DNA from: Corbicula japonica
Lineage: Eukaryota; Mollusca; Bivalvia; Venerida; Cyrenidae
Direction of reading: 5' to 3'
DNA length: 64,000 bases
Assembly: GCA_038501625.1 (NCBI GenBank)
Contig: JAZAYU010001105.1
Coordinates: forward strand, 23,065-87,064
Under the pieces are notes generated by a model, which saw only the letters and a list, made by a program, of their open reading frames with translations, was not told the origin of the DNA and searched no databases. Of this stretch, positions 24,005 to 36,690 are shown piece after piece (the first letter of the stretch is position 1; each line of letters starts with the position of its first letter). The translations under genes and the position numbers were made by a program.

Positions 24005-24800
24005 GGAAAGCCAGAGCTGTCTTATATTGTTGTTTTCGAATGTATTCAACCGCTTTGGTATTATAACAGTTCATTTCTATAATATATAAAACCAAAACAT
24101 GCATTTATTGAACCAATACTCATTATATTAATCCACGCGTACAATATATTATACGGACTCGTCGATATATGAAACCAATATACCTTTATGTAGATTCAGC
24201 CTTGCTATGTTTGTATTGGAAACTGTATTGAATGAAACCAGTATGTTCAAATATGAATTCACATTTTAATATATACAACCAACTGCCTTTGTATAGAACC
24301 AACTTGCGCATATATAAATATATTTTTGAATTGTATTTAACGAATGTGTTAATATTTAAAACCGAATTAGACATACATAAATCCAACTGTCCTTATGGGG
24401 AACGAGAGTAGCATTATATTATATCATTTTCACGATATATGAAAGTAAACTGTTCATATATAAAACCGAATAAGAAATATATATATTCGCTTCGTCCTTG
24501 TATGAAATCGAGTAATACTTATATTATTTCGATTCATCATTCGTTGAACCAACCATTCAAATGTTTCATTCAATACAGTTTCCAATACAAACAAAGCAAG
24601 ACTGAATCTATATATAGAGGTATATTGGTTTCATATATCGACGAGTCCGTATAATATATTGTACGTGTGAATTAATATAATGAGTTTTGGTTCAATAAAT
24701 ACATGTTTTGGTTTTATATATTATAGAAATGAACTGATATAATACCAAAGCAGTTGAATAAATTCGAAAACAACAATATAAGACAGCTCTGGCTTTACTC
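24005..24800. repeat. 800-bp inverted repeat with arms of about 235 bp
   Basis: 24005-24238 is repeated in inverse at 24563-24800; for example GGACTCGTCGATATATGAAA near 24154 and TTTCATATATCGACGAGTCC near 24629. The loop is about 320 bp. The arms are nearly identical, so it is young or kept by gene conversion. Confidence 0.85.
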
Positions 24801-24879
24801 AAGTATTGGGAAATAGCATTTTCGTTTTGTTAGCCGTTCTGTTATTGGCTAGAAAATTTACATGCAATGGGTAAAAAAT

Positions 24880-25165
24880 AATATAGGTGCACCTACAATT
24901 TTTATAGGCGCACCTTTAATTTTTATTGGTGCACCTATATTTATAGGTGCACCTATACCTTGAAATGGAGGTGTACCTATATTTATAGGTGCACCAATAC
25001 CTTAAAATGGAGGTGCACCTATATTTATAGGTGCACTTATACTTTGAAATGGAGGTGCACCTATAAATTATAGGTGCACCTATAAAAAGTATAGGTGCAC
25101 CTATAAAAATTGTAGGTGCACCTATATTTGAAATCTTTTGACCCAAATGGTATACCATAATTTAC
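24880..25165. mobile_element. GGTGCACCTATA palindromic foldback, copy 2 (inverted)
   Basis: The same element as at 13795-14096 but in the opposite orientation: it ends TTTGACCCAAATGGTATACC, the inverse of the first copy's left flank. Shared flanks define the real element boundary. Confidence 0.85.
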
Positions 25166-25169
25166 ACAA

Positions 25170-27010
25170 TAAAACAGTACGGTTTTGGTTCATCCTAAAC
25201 GACTGTGTGCATATGGCGATGACCATGGAATCTTCTATGTGGTATTTTTTCAAAATAATAACATTCAATGCTCAGCAGCGTATGGTCCACAGAAAAAGAA
25301 TGAGTTTGCACAAACGAGGAACAGAATAGAATTCAGACAGAGAATCTGAAAATATCAAAAGAAAAATTTTAAAGCAGAAAGTGTTTCCTTGGTAGGCCGG
25401 TATCTATGAACATGAATTTGAATTGTGCAAACAAGTATTTTCTGAAAGCCAGTTATGCAGTTTTTAGCACTCTTCTGAGTGTGGCCTAAGGATACGGATA
25501 TTTTTTAAATGTTACCCTAAAATTAAAATTTATGGATTTTTAACCATTTTCATCTGGGGACCATAGGCCACCGATCACGGAATGGTGTAAATCTGAAATA
25601 AAAGTTACATGGCTAGCCGGTATTATCAGTAATATGCTTTTCCATTTATGTCCATGAACATACTCAATTAAACCGAGCCTGCGATATTTTCATATTTGTC
25701 GTGTTCGGTGGTTTTTCAAAGTTTCCTGTTTATCTGTTTCAATATCACAGTAGCTTTGCTTGTATCGCGTGACGGCTTTAAAAAGTCTCACCGTACATCC
25801 AATCAGTGGTGTTATCAGTTTCCAACTTTGATAGTCGTTGAGCAGGATATTTATGAAGGTACATCCATATTAAGTTTGTTTAGATTTTTATTTAGATTAA
25901 TATTTAGGTTTTATGATTGGTGGCTTCAATATCCCAGTCAGTATTGATTTTTAATACCGTTTAATCACTCCTAGGATTTATAGTTACTAGTTTTTAATGT
26001 TTGCATTTAGCGTTCTCTGTCATATGCAGAATTGATATTCTCAGATCCTATGTCAAAATTCTATTCTCTTTTGTTCCGCCCAAGTTATTCTCGTTTTGGG
26101 AAAACCCATTCTTTCATCAGGGAACCATCCTCACTGATCATGGAATGGTGTTAATCTGAAAATGCCGCATTGAAGGTTCCATGTTTACCGCCGTATTCAA
26201 ACGATCGTTTAGTATGGATCAAATGTACTCTCTACTGGTGTAAATATTGAGTTGCGCTCAACCCGGGGCTAGGCACCATTTCTTCCCATAAGCAGGTTTA
26301 ATCTAAGTCTTAAATCTCTTCATTTTTCTCGTGTTCGGTGGCTTTCAAGGTTCAATTTACTTCTATTTCAATAACAGTTGCGATGCTTGTGCTTTGTGGC
26401 GACTGTAAAAAGACGCCCCTACATTTAATCAGTGCTGTTAACAGTTACAAACTTGATCGTCGTTGAGCATAATTATGTTTACAGTACATATAAATTTAAT
26501 TTTGTTTTAATAGTTGGGCCAGTTTAAAGATAAGTGGTTTCAATATCCAAGAAAGTTTAGATTTGGATAAAGTTCAAACACCCTTAGTATAAACTTCCGG
26601 GTTTGAATTTTCGCTTTTGGCGCCATCAGTAAAATGCAGGATTTATGTTTTCATATCCCTTGTCAAAACTGTATTCTATTCTGTTTCGCCTATTGTTTTA
26701 TCTTTATTTGCAAACATATCCTTTTATCTGGGAACCAGTTACACTGTAAATGCCGCATTAAGGATTACATGTTCACCGCAATTTGTATACCTGGGGGCAA
26801 GCGGCATAGGCAGTAAAAGCATTTTCATTACTGCCCATGAACAGGCTCAATCAAACCAAGCCTGGAATATTTTCATTTTTGTTAAGTATTGGCATTCAAA
26901 GTTCCCTTTTCATCTATTTCAAAAGATATTGCCTCTAACTGGGGAGAAAACCCGCAACGACACGGCAACGTCATGGCAGCGCAATTCCGACAAGGCAACC
27001 GACTGAACTA
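25170..27010. repeat. Composite dispersed repeat (GAGCCTGCAATATTTTCATA type)
   Basis: At least two diverged copies in tandem, each with ACCGAGCCTGC(A/G)ATATTTTC, CGTGTTCGGTGGCTTTCAA and TCAGTGGTGTTATCAG-like blocks. Related copies lie at about 34400-34720, 35280-36120, 49750-49930 and 51880-52240. The longest open frame (26617-27006) consists of this repeat and is not called. Confidence 0.65.
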
Positions 27011-27499
27011 GCCGCCCAAAAAGGTTGATCGTATAACCCTGATACACGTTATCATTACTGCATAACATCAGTAACGGATAATTTTACTGAAAACAGAACT
27101 GACTATATGTACGGGGAAACTCTTTACGGCAGCCAAACTGCACATATAGCGCTACTATGAATTTCAAATGATATTTAATTACGACATAAAGCTTAACTAA
27201 ACTAAACCTAATAAGAATGGGATAATGAACAGGAAGATAGAAATACGTTGTTGATACATCATTGGCATATATCTTGCTATCTGTATGTATCGAAGAGTAA
27301 CATTTGTAAAATATCTGATCATCCGCTAACTATGATGGACAAAGTTTTGTCGTCAACTATGATTTACTCTACGAATGTCTTTGAACCTTGGTTATTGTTC
27401 TCATTTGTTCTCTTCCAGTGTGTACTCTGACTAAAAACATACTGCCTAACATAATTAATTCCAAATTTCGAGTATTAGGTATAATATTATTATACTTAC

Positions 27500-27808
27500 C
27501 TATCAGTTTCAATGATTTGTACCGAGATGTACTGGTTTGATCCCATGTACGCAGTATCGTTCGGTAAATAAGATCGCCGTCGCTGTGTGATGTGTTAGTG
27601 ACCGTGAGATAGTATCTCCCTCCTTCTGTGTACTGGACAAACTTGTCTGTAGACGGTAAGCTTTTCCACTGTCCAATATCCGACTTCGTTCTTTGCCACT
27701 CGGCGATAAACATGGATGACTGATTGTTTGGAGTAAAGGTAAAGGTTACGTTTCTTCCTAAAATTGTTGGGTTCTGCACCTCCAGCTGTCCACATAAATT
27801 TTCTTGAG
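27500..27808 (-). CDS. Ig-like domain exon, isolated receptor fragment
   Basis: This is a 309-nt (103-codon) exon on the minus strand with acceptor TTTCAACAG (AG at 27810-27809) and a GTAAGT donor from 27499. It is phase 1 at both ends, the usual arrangement for Ig-domain exons. The peptide has a B-strand-like NVTFTFTP, a Trp in EWQRTK, and YYLTVTNTSHSDGDLIYRTI resembling E-F strands. The canonical B- and F-strand cysteines are absent, so it would be a disulfide-free V-like fold; the single Cys is near the start. It joins in phase to the hydrophobic exon at 27984. No further domain, transmembrane or tail exon is visible to its left, so the gene is either truncated or continues beyond recognition. 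Confidence 0.7.
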
Positions 27809-27983
27809 CTGTTGAAACATAAAATTTTCAGGATTTATAACTTTTGTGAACAAAGTTTTATCTAATAAAATACACACAAAACAGTTTGACATTATTGATT
27901 TTCTGTAGTTACTGCAGATGACTTTTATATAAGATGCGTAATATTTAAATATAACAAAAGTTTGAACATTTTAAAATATTTAC

Positions 27984-28046
27984 CAGAACATCTTTTACCA
28001 AACGACAAAAGCAACAACGTGTTAAGAAAAACGAATAAAATCACTT
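27984..28046 (-). CDS. Signal-peptide-like exon lacking ATG
   Basis: On the minus strand VILFVFLNTLLLLSFGKRCS is followed by a GTAAAT donor (from 27983) in phase 1, matching the Ig exon at 27808. It has the hydrophobic core and small-residue end of a signal peptide. The position where Met is expected is GTG and a stop lies a few codons further up. So either the start codon has been lost or another exon provides it; together with the missing downstream exons this suggests a decayed gene. Confidence 0.5.
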
Positions 28047-28693
28047 TATTATCAATTTTAACTTAAATTGGCGTTCAATTCTAATAAACCTAATTGATAA
28101 AGACGGACATCCTTGAAACCAGTCATTTCCCGAATGTAGTTCAAATTCAGCTGCAAGTCGGAAATATTTATACAACTGCAAGTATAGATTCATTTTAAAA
28201 TTTTCTAAGCGTCCGAAAAAGCTCTTGGTGAGAAGTTAATTTAGAATTCTTTATAACACATAGCGCATAGGAATATATAAAATTATTTTTGCTAAACATA
28301 ATATATTCTTACATCTAAGTTTGAATGCAAGACTATTTAATTAAAGAAATACTTCTATGAAAAAGTAAACAAAAAGAGTAGAAGTCACAATTGTCAAACT
28401 TATGCTGAAGATCAGGTACTATTCGCAAAGTCCTCAGAAACAATACAGTTACTTGATGACATTACAAAACTAGTGTTACATTGGGATCTTAAGATCAGTA
28501 CGTCTTAAACTAAAACCATGATATTCGAGCTGAAGCTCTCGGATCAATATTACTCCTCCTCCAATTGAATAGAGACAATCGTTTCCTGACACTTATACTT
28601 TAAATTGAATTTACTTAATTCAAATTGTGTAACAATAGTATTTATCGGTAAGTACTTCCTCGGTTGAAGCAAGTACTTATATACGAAAGACTA
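28047..28693. other. Stretch without recognised gene
   Basis: AT-rich, nothing supported. It ends at a TA dinucleotide flanking the giant foldback element. Confidence 0.5.
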
Positions 28694-31600
28694 CGAAAGA
28701 CCGGTGGTGACATTTCAACATCACTATTTCACGATTTCAAAACGAGGAAGAATCGTGAAATTGTGAAATCATGAAATCGTAAAATCGTGAAATTCTGAGG
28801 AGAAATCGCGAACTCACGAATTAATGAAATCGTGAAATCGAGATATTACGAAATTTTGAAGTGAAATTGTGAAATCATGAATCGTGAAGTTGTGAAGTTT
28901 TGGAGAGAAATCGTGAAATTATGAAATCATGAAATTGTGAAATTTTCGAAAAATTGTGAAATCATGAAATCGTGAAATTCTGAAGAGAAATCGCGAAATC
29001 ACGAATTAATGAAATCGTGAAATCGAGAAATTACGAAGTTTTGAAGTGAAATTGTGAAATCATGAATCGTGAAGTTGTAAAGTTTTGGAGAGAAATCGTG
29101 AAATCGTGAAATTATGAAATCGTGAAATTGTGAAATTTTCGAAAAAAATCGTGAAATCAGAAAATCGTGAAATCGTGAAATTGTAAAGTTTTCGAAAGAA
29201 ATCGTGAAATCATGAAATCGTGAAATTGTTAAGTTTTCTAAAGAAATCGTGAAATCATGAAATCGTGAAATCATGAAATCGTGAAATCACGAAATCGTGA
29301 AATTTTGAAGTTTTCGAAAGAAATCGTGAAATCATGAAAACGTGAAATCATGAAATCGTGAAATTGTGAAGTTTTCGAAAGAATTCGTGAAATCATGAAA
29401 TCGTGAAATCATGAAATCGTGAAATCATGAAATCGTGAAATTTCGAAAGAATTCGTGAAGTCATGAAATCGTGAAATCATGAAATCGTGAAATTGTGAAG
29501 TTTTCGCAAGAAATCGTGAAATCATGAAATCGTGAAATTATGAAATCGTGAAATCATGAAATCGTGAAATTGTGAAGTTTTCGAAAGAATTTGTGAAATC
29601 ATGAAATCGTGAAATCTTGAAATCATGAAATCGTGAAATAGTGAAGTTTTCGCAAGAAATCGTGAAATCATGAAATCGTGAAATCATGAAAACGTGAAAT
29701 TGTGAAGTTTTCGAAAGAAATCGTGAAATCATGAAATCGAGAAAATGTTATTTTACGATTTCGTAATTTCACGATTTCTCTCCAAAACTTCACGATTTCA
29801 CGATTTTGTGATTTCACAATTTCGTGATTTCACGATTTCTTTCGAAAACCTAACAATTTCACGATTTCACGATTTCTCTACAAAACTTCACTATTTCACG
29901 ACTTCATGATTTCGTGATTTCACGATTTCTTTCAAAATCTTCACAATATCACGATTTCATAATTTCACGATATCGTGATTTCACGATTTCTCTACAAAAC
30001 TTCACGATTTCACGATTTCGTGATTTCACAATTTCCTGATTTCACGATGTTTTCAAAATCTTCACTATTTCCCAAAATCATGATTTCACGATTTCATGAT
30101 TTCACGATTTCGTGATTTCACGATTTCTCTCCAAAATTCACTTTTTCACGATTTCATCATTTCACGATTTCATTATTTCACGATTTCACGATTTCGTGAT
30201 TTCACGATTTCTCTCCAAAACTTCACGATTTCCTGATTTCTCGATTTCTCTCCAAACCTTCACGATTTCATGATTTCAACTATTCGTGATTTCACGATTT
30301 CTTTCAAAAAACTTATTTCACGATTTCATAATTTCACGATTTCATGACTTTACCATTTCATTATTTTACGATTTCACTTCAAAACTTCATAATTTCACGA
30401 TTTCACGATTTCACGATTTCGTGATTTCACAAATTCGTGATTTCACGCTTTCTTATAAAAACGTCACAATTTCACGATTTCCCGATTTCATGATTTCGCG
30501 GTTTCACTTCAAAAGTTCAGAATTTCACGATTTCACAATTTCACGATTTCATGATTTCACGAATTTCATCGGTTTGAACTTCCTGTATTCACGTTTTGAA
30601 ATCGTGTAATGTCACTATTTCACAACTTCACTATTTCACGATTTCAAAACGAGGAGTGATCGTGAAATTGTGAAATCATGAAATCGTGAAATCTTGAAAT
30701 TCTGAAGAGAAATCGCGAACTCGCGAATTAATGAAATCGTGAAATCGAGATATCACGAAATTTTGAAGTGAAATTGTGAAATCATGAATCGTGAAGTTGT
30801 GAAGTTTTGAAGAGAAATCGTGAAATTATGAAATCATGAAATTGTGAAATTTTCGAAAAATTGTGAAATCATGAAATCGTGAAATTCTGAAGAGAAATCG
30901 CGAAATCACGAATTAATGAAATCGTGAAATCGAGAAAATACGAAGTTTTGAAGTGAAATTGTGAAAAGATGAATCGTGCAGTTATAAAGTTTTGGAGAGA
31001 AATCGTGAAATCGTGATATTATGAAATCGTGAAATTGTGAAATTTTCGAAAAAAATCGTGAAATCAGGAAATCGTGAAATTGTGAAGTTTTCGAAAGAAA
31101 TCGTGAAATCATGAAATCGTGAAATCGTGAAATTGTTAACTTTTCGAAAGAAATCGTGAAATCATGCAATCGTGAAATCATGAAATCGTGAAATCACGAA
31201 ATCGTGAAATTGTGAAGTTTTCGAAAGAAATCGTGAAATCGTGAAATCATGAAATCGTGAAATCATGAAATCGTGAAATTGTGAAGTTTTCGAAAGAATT
31301 CATGAAATCATGAAATCGTGAAATCATGAAATCGTGAAATTTCGAAAGAATTCGTGAAATCATGAAATCGTGAAATCGTGAAATCGTGAAATCATGAAAT
31401 CGTGAAATTGTGAAGTTTTCGCAAGAAATCGTGAAATCATGAAATCGTGAAATCATTCAAACGTGAAATTGCGAAGTTTTCGAAAGAAATCGTGAAATCA
31501 TGAAATCGTGAAATCACGAAATCTTGAAGTTTTCGAAAGAAATCGTGAAATCATGAAATCGTGAAATTGTGAAGTTTTCGAAAGAATTCGTGAAATCATG

Positions 31601-32644
31601 AAATCGTGAAATTGTGAAGTTTTCGGAAGAATTCGTGAAATCATGAAATCGTGAAATCGTGAAATCATGAAATCGTGAAATAGTGAAGTTTTCGCAAGAA
31701 CTCGTGAAATCATGAAATCGTGAAATCATGAAAACGTGAAATTGTGAAGTTTTCGAAAGAAATCGTGAAATCATGAAATCGTGAAAATGTTATTTCACGA
31801 TTTCGTGATTTCACGATTTCTCTGCAAAACTTCACGTTTTCACGATTTCGTGATTTCACAATTTCGTAATTTTACGATTTCTTTCGATAACCTAACAATT
31901 TCACGATTTCACGATTTCTCTACAAAACTTCACTATTTCACGATTTCATGATTTCGTGATTTCACGATTTCTTTCAAAATCTTCACAATTTCACGATTTC
32001 GTGATTTCACTATTTCTCTACAAAACTTCACGATTTCGTGATTTCACAATTTCCTGATTTCACGATTTTTTTCAAAATCTTCACTATTTCCCAATTTCAT
32101 GATTAAACGATTTCATGATTTCACGATTTCGTGATTTCACGATTTCTCTCCAAAATTCTCTATTTCACGATTTCATCATTTCACGATTTCATCATTTCAC
32201 GATTTCACGATTTCTCTCTAAAACTTCACGATTTCCTGATTTCTCGATTTCTCTCCAAAACTTCACGATTTCAGGATTTCATGATTTCAAATATTCGGGA
32301 TTTCTCGATTTCTTTCAAAAACTTATTTCACGATTTCATAATTTCACGATTTCATGACTTTACGATTTCATTATTTTACGATTTCACTTCAAAACTTCAT
32401 TATTTCACGATTTCACGATTTCGTGATTTCACAAATTCGTGATTTCACGCTTTCTCATAAAAACTTCACAATTTCACGATTTCACGATTTCATGAATTCA
32501 CGTTTTCACTTCAAAAGTTCAGAATTTCACGATTTCAAAATTTCACGATTTCATGATTTCACGAATTTCATCGGTTTGAACTTCCTGTATTCACGTTTAG
32601 AAATCGTGAAATCGTGAAGTTGAAATGTCACCACCGGTCTTTCG
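28694..32644. mobile_element. Giant foldback element made of 8-bp subrepeats
   Basis: Unique ends CGAAAGACCGGTGGTGACAT (left) and ATGTCACCACCGGTCTTTCG (right) are perfect inverses and are flanked by TA on both sides. Between them nearly all sequence is the 8-bp unit CGTGAAAT/CATGAAAT with a recurrent spacer GTGAAGTTTTCGAAAGAAAT. Orientation flips near 29745 and 31785 (arms to inverse) and near 30615 (back), so the element is two head-to-tail copies of one palindrome, with the unit ends worn at the internal junction. The layout resembles Drosophila Foldback elements; the relation is by structure only. All open frames here (MISRFHDFTIS type) are repeat translation. Confidence 0.85.
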
Positions 32645-33109
32645 TACTTATAATACATAGACTGTGGAAAACGTATTTTACTTCCTGATAGTATCACCGC
32701 CGACATCTTAGGCTACTTACTTTCCACAAGCACTGAAAAAATGTTACTTTACATTATTAAAATCACATTTAATGTGTTGCGATACGCCAGTGCCTTTGAT
32801 TTAAACTTTAGGGCACTCTAGGGTTGTTTTCAGGGGCCATATTCTGTACATCACACTTCACGGTGTGTACATTTCACTCCATTCCCTGTAGTCTCAACTT
32901 GTACTCTGACTAAACTCTCATTTAGGGACAATCCAGCTGAGTTGCGAATGGCAATAATTCTGACGTCTTCCTTCATTCATGTAAACCATTTTCAATAGAA
33001 AGATTTTCTAGAGAAATGTTGCTTGCTTTTCTGAAGTATTTGCATTATTAAGATAGCGTTCCTTAGTAGGTCTATGTGTTTGGTTGACGTACGGTGTGCA
33101 ACCTCTAGC

Positions 33110-33742
33110 CAATCCGGACCGGAGACTACCGCTCACGGCGACATCTAGTCAATCCGGATCGGAGACTACCGCTCATGGCGACATCTAGCCAATCCGGACC
33201 GGATACTACCGCTCACGGCGACATCTAGTCAGTCCGGACGGAGACAACGTTCACGGCGACATCTAGTCAATCCGGACCGGAGACTACCGCTCACGGCGAC
33301 ATCTAGTAAATCCGGACGGGTTACTAACGCTCACGGCGACATCTAGTCAATCCGGAACAGAAACTATCGCTCACGGCGACATCTAGTCAATCCAGACCGG
33401 AGACTACCGCTCACGGCGACATCTAGTAAATCCGGACTGGAGACTACCGCTCACGGCGACATCTAGTCACTTCGGACCGGATACTACCGCTCACGACGAC
33501 ATCTAGTCAATCCGGACCGGAGACTACCGCTCACGGCGACATCAAGTCAATCCGGACCGAAGACTACCGCTCACCGCGACATCTAGTCAATCCGGACCAG
33601 ATACTACCGCTCACGACGACATCTAGTCAATCCGGACCGGAGACTACCGCTCACGGCGACATTTAGTCAATCCGAACGGATACTACCGCTCACGACGACA
33701 TCTAGTCAATGCGGACCGGATACTACCGCTCACGGCGACAAT
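33110..33742. repeat. 40-bp minisatellite, about 15-16 copies
   Basis: The unit begins CAATCCGGACCGGAGACTAC and ends GCGACATCTAGT. Copies are 85-100 percent alike. It is GC-rich against an AT-rich surround. Confidence 0.95.
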
Positions 33743-34740
33743 TTGTAAATAAGTGTAAATATTGAAAGCAGTAGGTGCCAATGAGAAGTCAATCGGGAAA
33801 AGGGGGCGAGAGTTAACACCCATATAACTATGATGATTTTAAAGTACACTAACAAAGAATAATAGAAAATTCATGAAAAAGACTTAAAACGTTTTCGAGT
33901 CCTGGCCTAACAGTAAAAGTAAATAAGAAAGAAATGAGTTTGCTTTGAACAGGGATTGAAGAGTTTATGAAGGTTAATGGAGAAATCTGGTATACAACAT
34001 AGAAGCTCGATTTGTTTCTTTTATCCCTGTCATCGTGTTCTTGCTGATTTGACTCCAAGTGCACTGGTCTCGGTAAGATCATTGAGTACCCGCCCTTTAG
34101 TTTTGCAATGTTGCTATAAGCTTTTTTATGTTTTATATATTTGTGTGCTTTTGCAGGCAACATTGCTGAGCTAATAGGTGGGTTGGAGTTATTACACCAA
34201 GACAACTTGTACTTGTGTGTGATATGAGAACATGATGGAGCAGGTGTGAGGTTGGTGCACCCTAGAACCTGTTTTAAACACCCATTGGCAAATTGTTAAC
34301 AATTTGACACTGACCGTTCCGAGGCGGTAACCTCAGGAGTTCTTTTTTCGTTAATTGTTTGTGGTGTTTTATTCGAACTTGACATACTTATAAACACATG
34401 TTCTCTTTTCCTCCCCTTTTCCGTTCGGTGGGAAGGCTGTGTTTTGTGAGTGTGGCGATTCCTGATATGCATATTTCACTTTTTTTTAAAATAGTTCGAA
34501 TAGTTATAAGATGGACGGTTTAAATAACCCAGCCAGTACAGATCTGATGTGATATAATCACTCCTAGGATATGCTTCCTGCTTGTTAAATTTTGAAGTAT
34601 ACAGGATTTTTTTTTTCTCAAAACCCAATGTCAAAATTCTATTTTGCTCAGTTCCCCCTAATGTTTTATCGTTTATGGAAAATCCATTATTAAATCTAGA
34701 TGCCACGGAACAGTAGCTCCTGTATACAGTACTGTAAACG
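33743..34740. other. Stretch without recognised gene
   Basis: Open frames on both strands around 33850-34200 have no family match or supported splice sites. The right part (34400-34720) is a copy of the dispersed GAGCCTGC-type repeat. Confidence 0.45.
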
Positions 34741-34754
34741 TTTAAGGTTACAAA

Positions 34755-35062
34755 CGAAACGCACGATACACGATATACGAACGCATGATACACGATAGAC
34801 GGACGCACGATACGCGATAGACGGACGCACTATACACGATAGACGCACGATACACGATACTGACGATTCGTATAATTGAAAATGCTATCAAAATATAAGA
34901 TGCATGGTTGAAATTAAATCATATAAATTTGCATATGCGAGAAACTAATTACTGTTCTACGATAAAGTTAAAGACGCATGATGCACGATACACGAATTAC
35001 TGACGCACGATACACTTAAGACGAATGTACGATACACGTTAGACGGACGCACGATAGACGCA
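34755..35062. repeat. ACGATACACGATAGACGGAC-type short tandem repeats
   Basis: Two blocks (about 34755-34870 and 34975-35062) of variants of CGATACACGATAGACGGACG, separated by about 100 bp of unrelated sequence. Confidence 0.8.
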
Positions 35063-35279
35063 AATTTTGTAAACTAAAGAGGCTGTTTATTGTTTGTGGA
35101 TTTTCATGATGTTGTCATTTTTCTTATATAACCTTATTGTGATCTTGTAATTTAAACTGCATTTTGTGTAGCTTTTTTTAAACTTAACGTAATGGCAATA
35201 AACTCAATATTTACAGTGCTAAAAATGCAGTATGGTGAAACATTAATAAAGATGAAAAAAACTACCGAACACGATAAAT

Positions 35280-36120
35280 ATGATTATATTGCAGACTCGG
35301 TTTGATTGAGCCTGTTCATGGACTGTAATGGAAATGCATATTTCTGCCCAAGCTGCCTAGCCCTGGCTTGAGCGCAAATCAATATTTACACAAATCAACA
35401 GTAATAATTTGATCCATCCCAAATGATGATATGCATATGGCGATGAACATGGAACCTTTAATGCGGTATTTTCAAATTAATACCATTCGATGTTAATGGG
35501 CATATGGTCACTAGATAAAATTGGGTTTGCCTTTAACGAGAAAACAATAGGTGGAACAAAATACAATTTTGACAGAGGATCTGAGAATATAAATCCTGCA
35601 TATCACAGAAAACGCCAAAGGCAAAATTTAAAAAAAAAGCAGGGGTATGTCCTTGGGGTATTTGAAAAATATCCAAATCTATATTGGCTGGGATATGGAA
35701 ACCACCCAACTATTAAATGGCCTAAATATTTTAACAAAAGCAATTTTAGAAATACTAACATAAGTATCCTGCTGAACGACCGCTCAAAGGCTGTAACCGA
35801 TAACAGCACTGATTGAATGTACGGGGAGACTTTTTACAGCCGCCACACGGCACAAAAAAGCTATTGAGATATTGAGATAGATAAAAAGGGAACTTTGAAA
35901 GCCACCGAACACGACAAATATAAAAATATTGCAGGCTCAGTTTGATTGAGCCTGTTCATGGACAGTAATGGAAATGCATTTTACTGCCCACGCCGCCAAG
36001 TCCATGGTTATCGCAACTAAATATTTACACCAATAAACAGTAATATTTTGATCCATCCCAAACGATAGTATGCATATGGCGGTGCACATGGAACCTGCGG
36101 TATTGAGGTTTACATTATTA
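35280..36120. repeat. Two tandem copies of the dispersed GAGCCTGC repeat, inverse orientation
   Basis: CTCGGTTTGATTGAGCCTGT at about 35296 and CTCAGTTTGATTGAGCCTGT at about 35936 each begin a 600-bp unit containing TTTGATCCATCCCAAA and ATGCATATGGCG. The open frames within are not called. Confidence 0.7.
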
Positions 36121-36547
36121 TCTTTAAATGCAATATGGTGACAACTTGAAATCTTGCGAACAATGATGTTCACATTAACATTAACCCAAGCTTGGCTCGG
36201 CTCTGTTATATCAATGCGGTACGAAGCATAATTACATGCAATGTAAGATAACTTGAACACACCAAACAAGATTAGTTTCTGTTGCTCTTGGGTATCTGGT
36301 GACACACCACAGTATCTGTCTGGACAACTTTTCTAGTATGTTTTTTTAATAACATTTTAGCTCACTTTTCGGAAACCTAATCGAAATTGTGACTGTTAAT
36401 GTGACATGTGAACACGGAAATGCGTTTTTTTCGTCGTTAAGCATACACTTGTTAGATTGACAATTCCGAAATTAGGTAAACCATCTTGTAGTAGCAAAAT
36501 TATTTTGTCAAAGATTTACAATGCGACAACAATTTATACTACGCTGA

Positions 36548-36690
36548 AGGTTATAAAGCCGAGATTGGAAACCAGTCTCAAATCTTAAGGATCTGATTGG
36601 CTGAAATGGCGACTGGCCGCCATTTCAGCCAACCAGATGCTTGAGATTAGAGACTGGTTTGCTTGCTCAGTTTTATAACCTTAGGCACTG
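36548..36690. mobile_element. Foldback MITE family 2, complete copy
   Basis: AAGGTTATAAAGCCGAGATT ... GGCGACTGGCCGCCATTTCA ... CTCAGTTTTATAACCTT: a near-perfect palindrome of about 140 bp with GGAAACCAGTCTCAAATC in each arm. Confidence 0.85.

Noticed and set aside
23674..24066. 130-codon open frame starting MAAGAAAAA
   Set aside because: The start is GTG, there is no domain, and the second part overlaps the arm of an inverted repeat.
26617..27006. 129-codon open frame
   Set aside because: Lies within a dispersed repeat found at several other places in the window; no domain.
28999..32617. Many open frames reading MISRFHDFTIS-like protein on both strands
   Set aside because: They are translations of the 8-bp subrepeats of the foldback element; all frames stay open because the unit lacks stops.
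33110..33742. Regular 40-bp repeats considered as a CRISPR array
   Set aside because: Units are contiguous without unique spacers and the setting is a eukaryotic genome.
33849..34205. 118-codon minus-strand frame
   Set aside because: No domain, no splice context, and an open frame on the other strand covers much of the same stretch.
35937..36305. 122-codon minus-strand frame
   Set aside because: Its C-terminal part is the dispersed GAGCCTGC repeat and the rest shows no recognisable motif.
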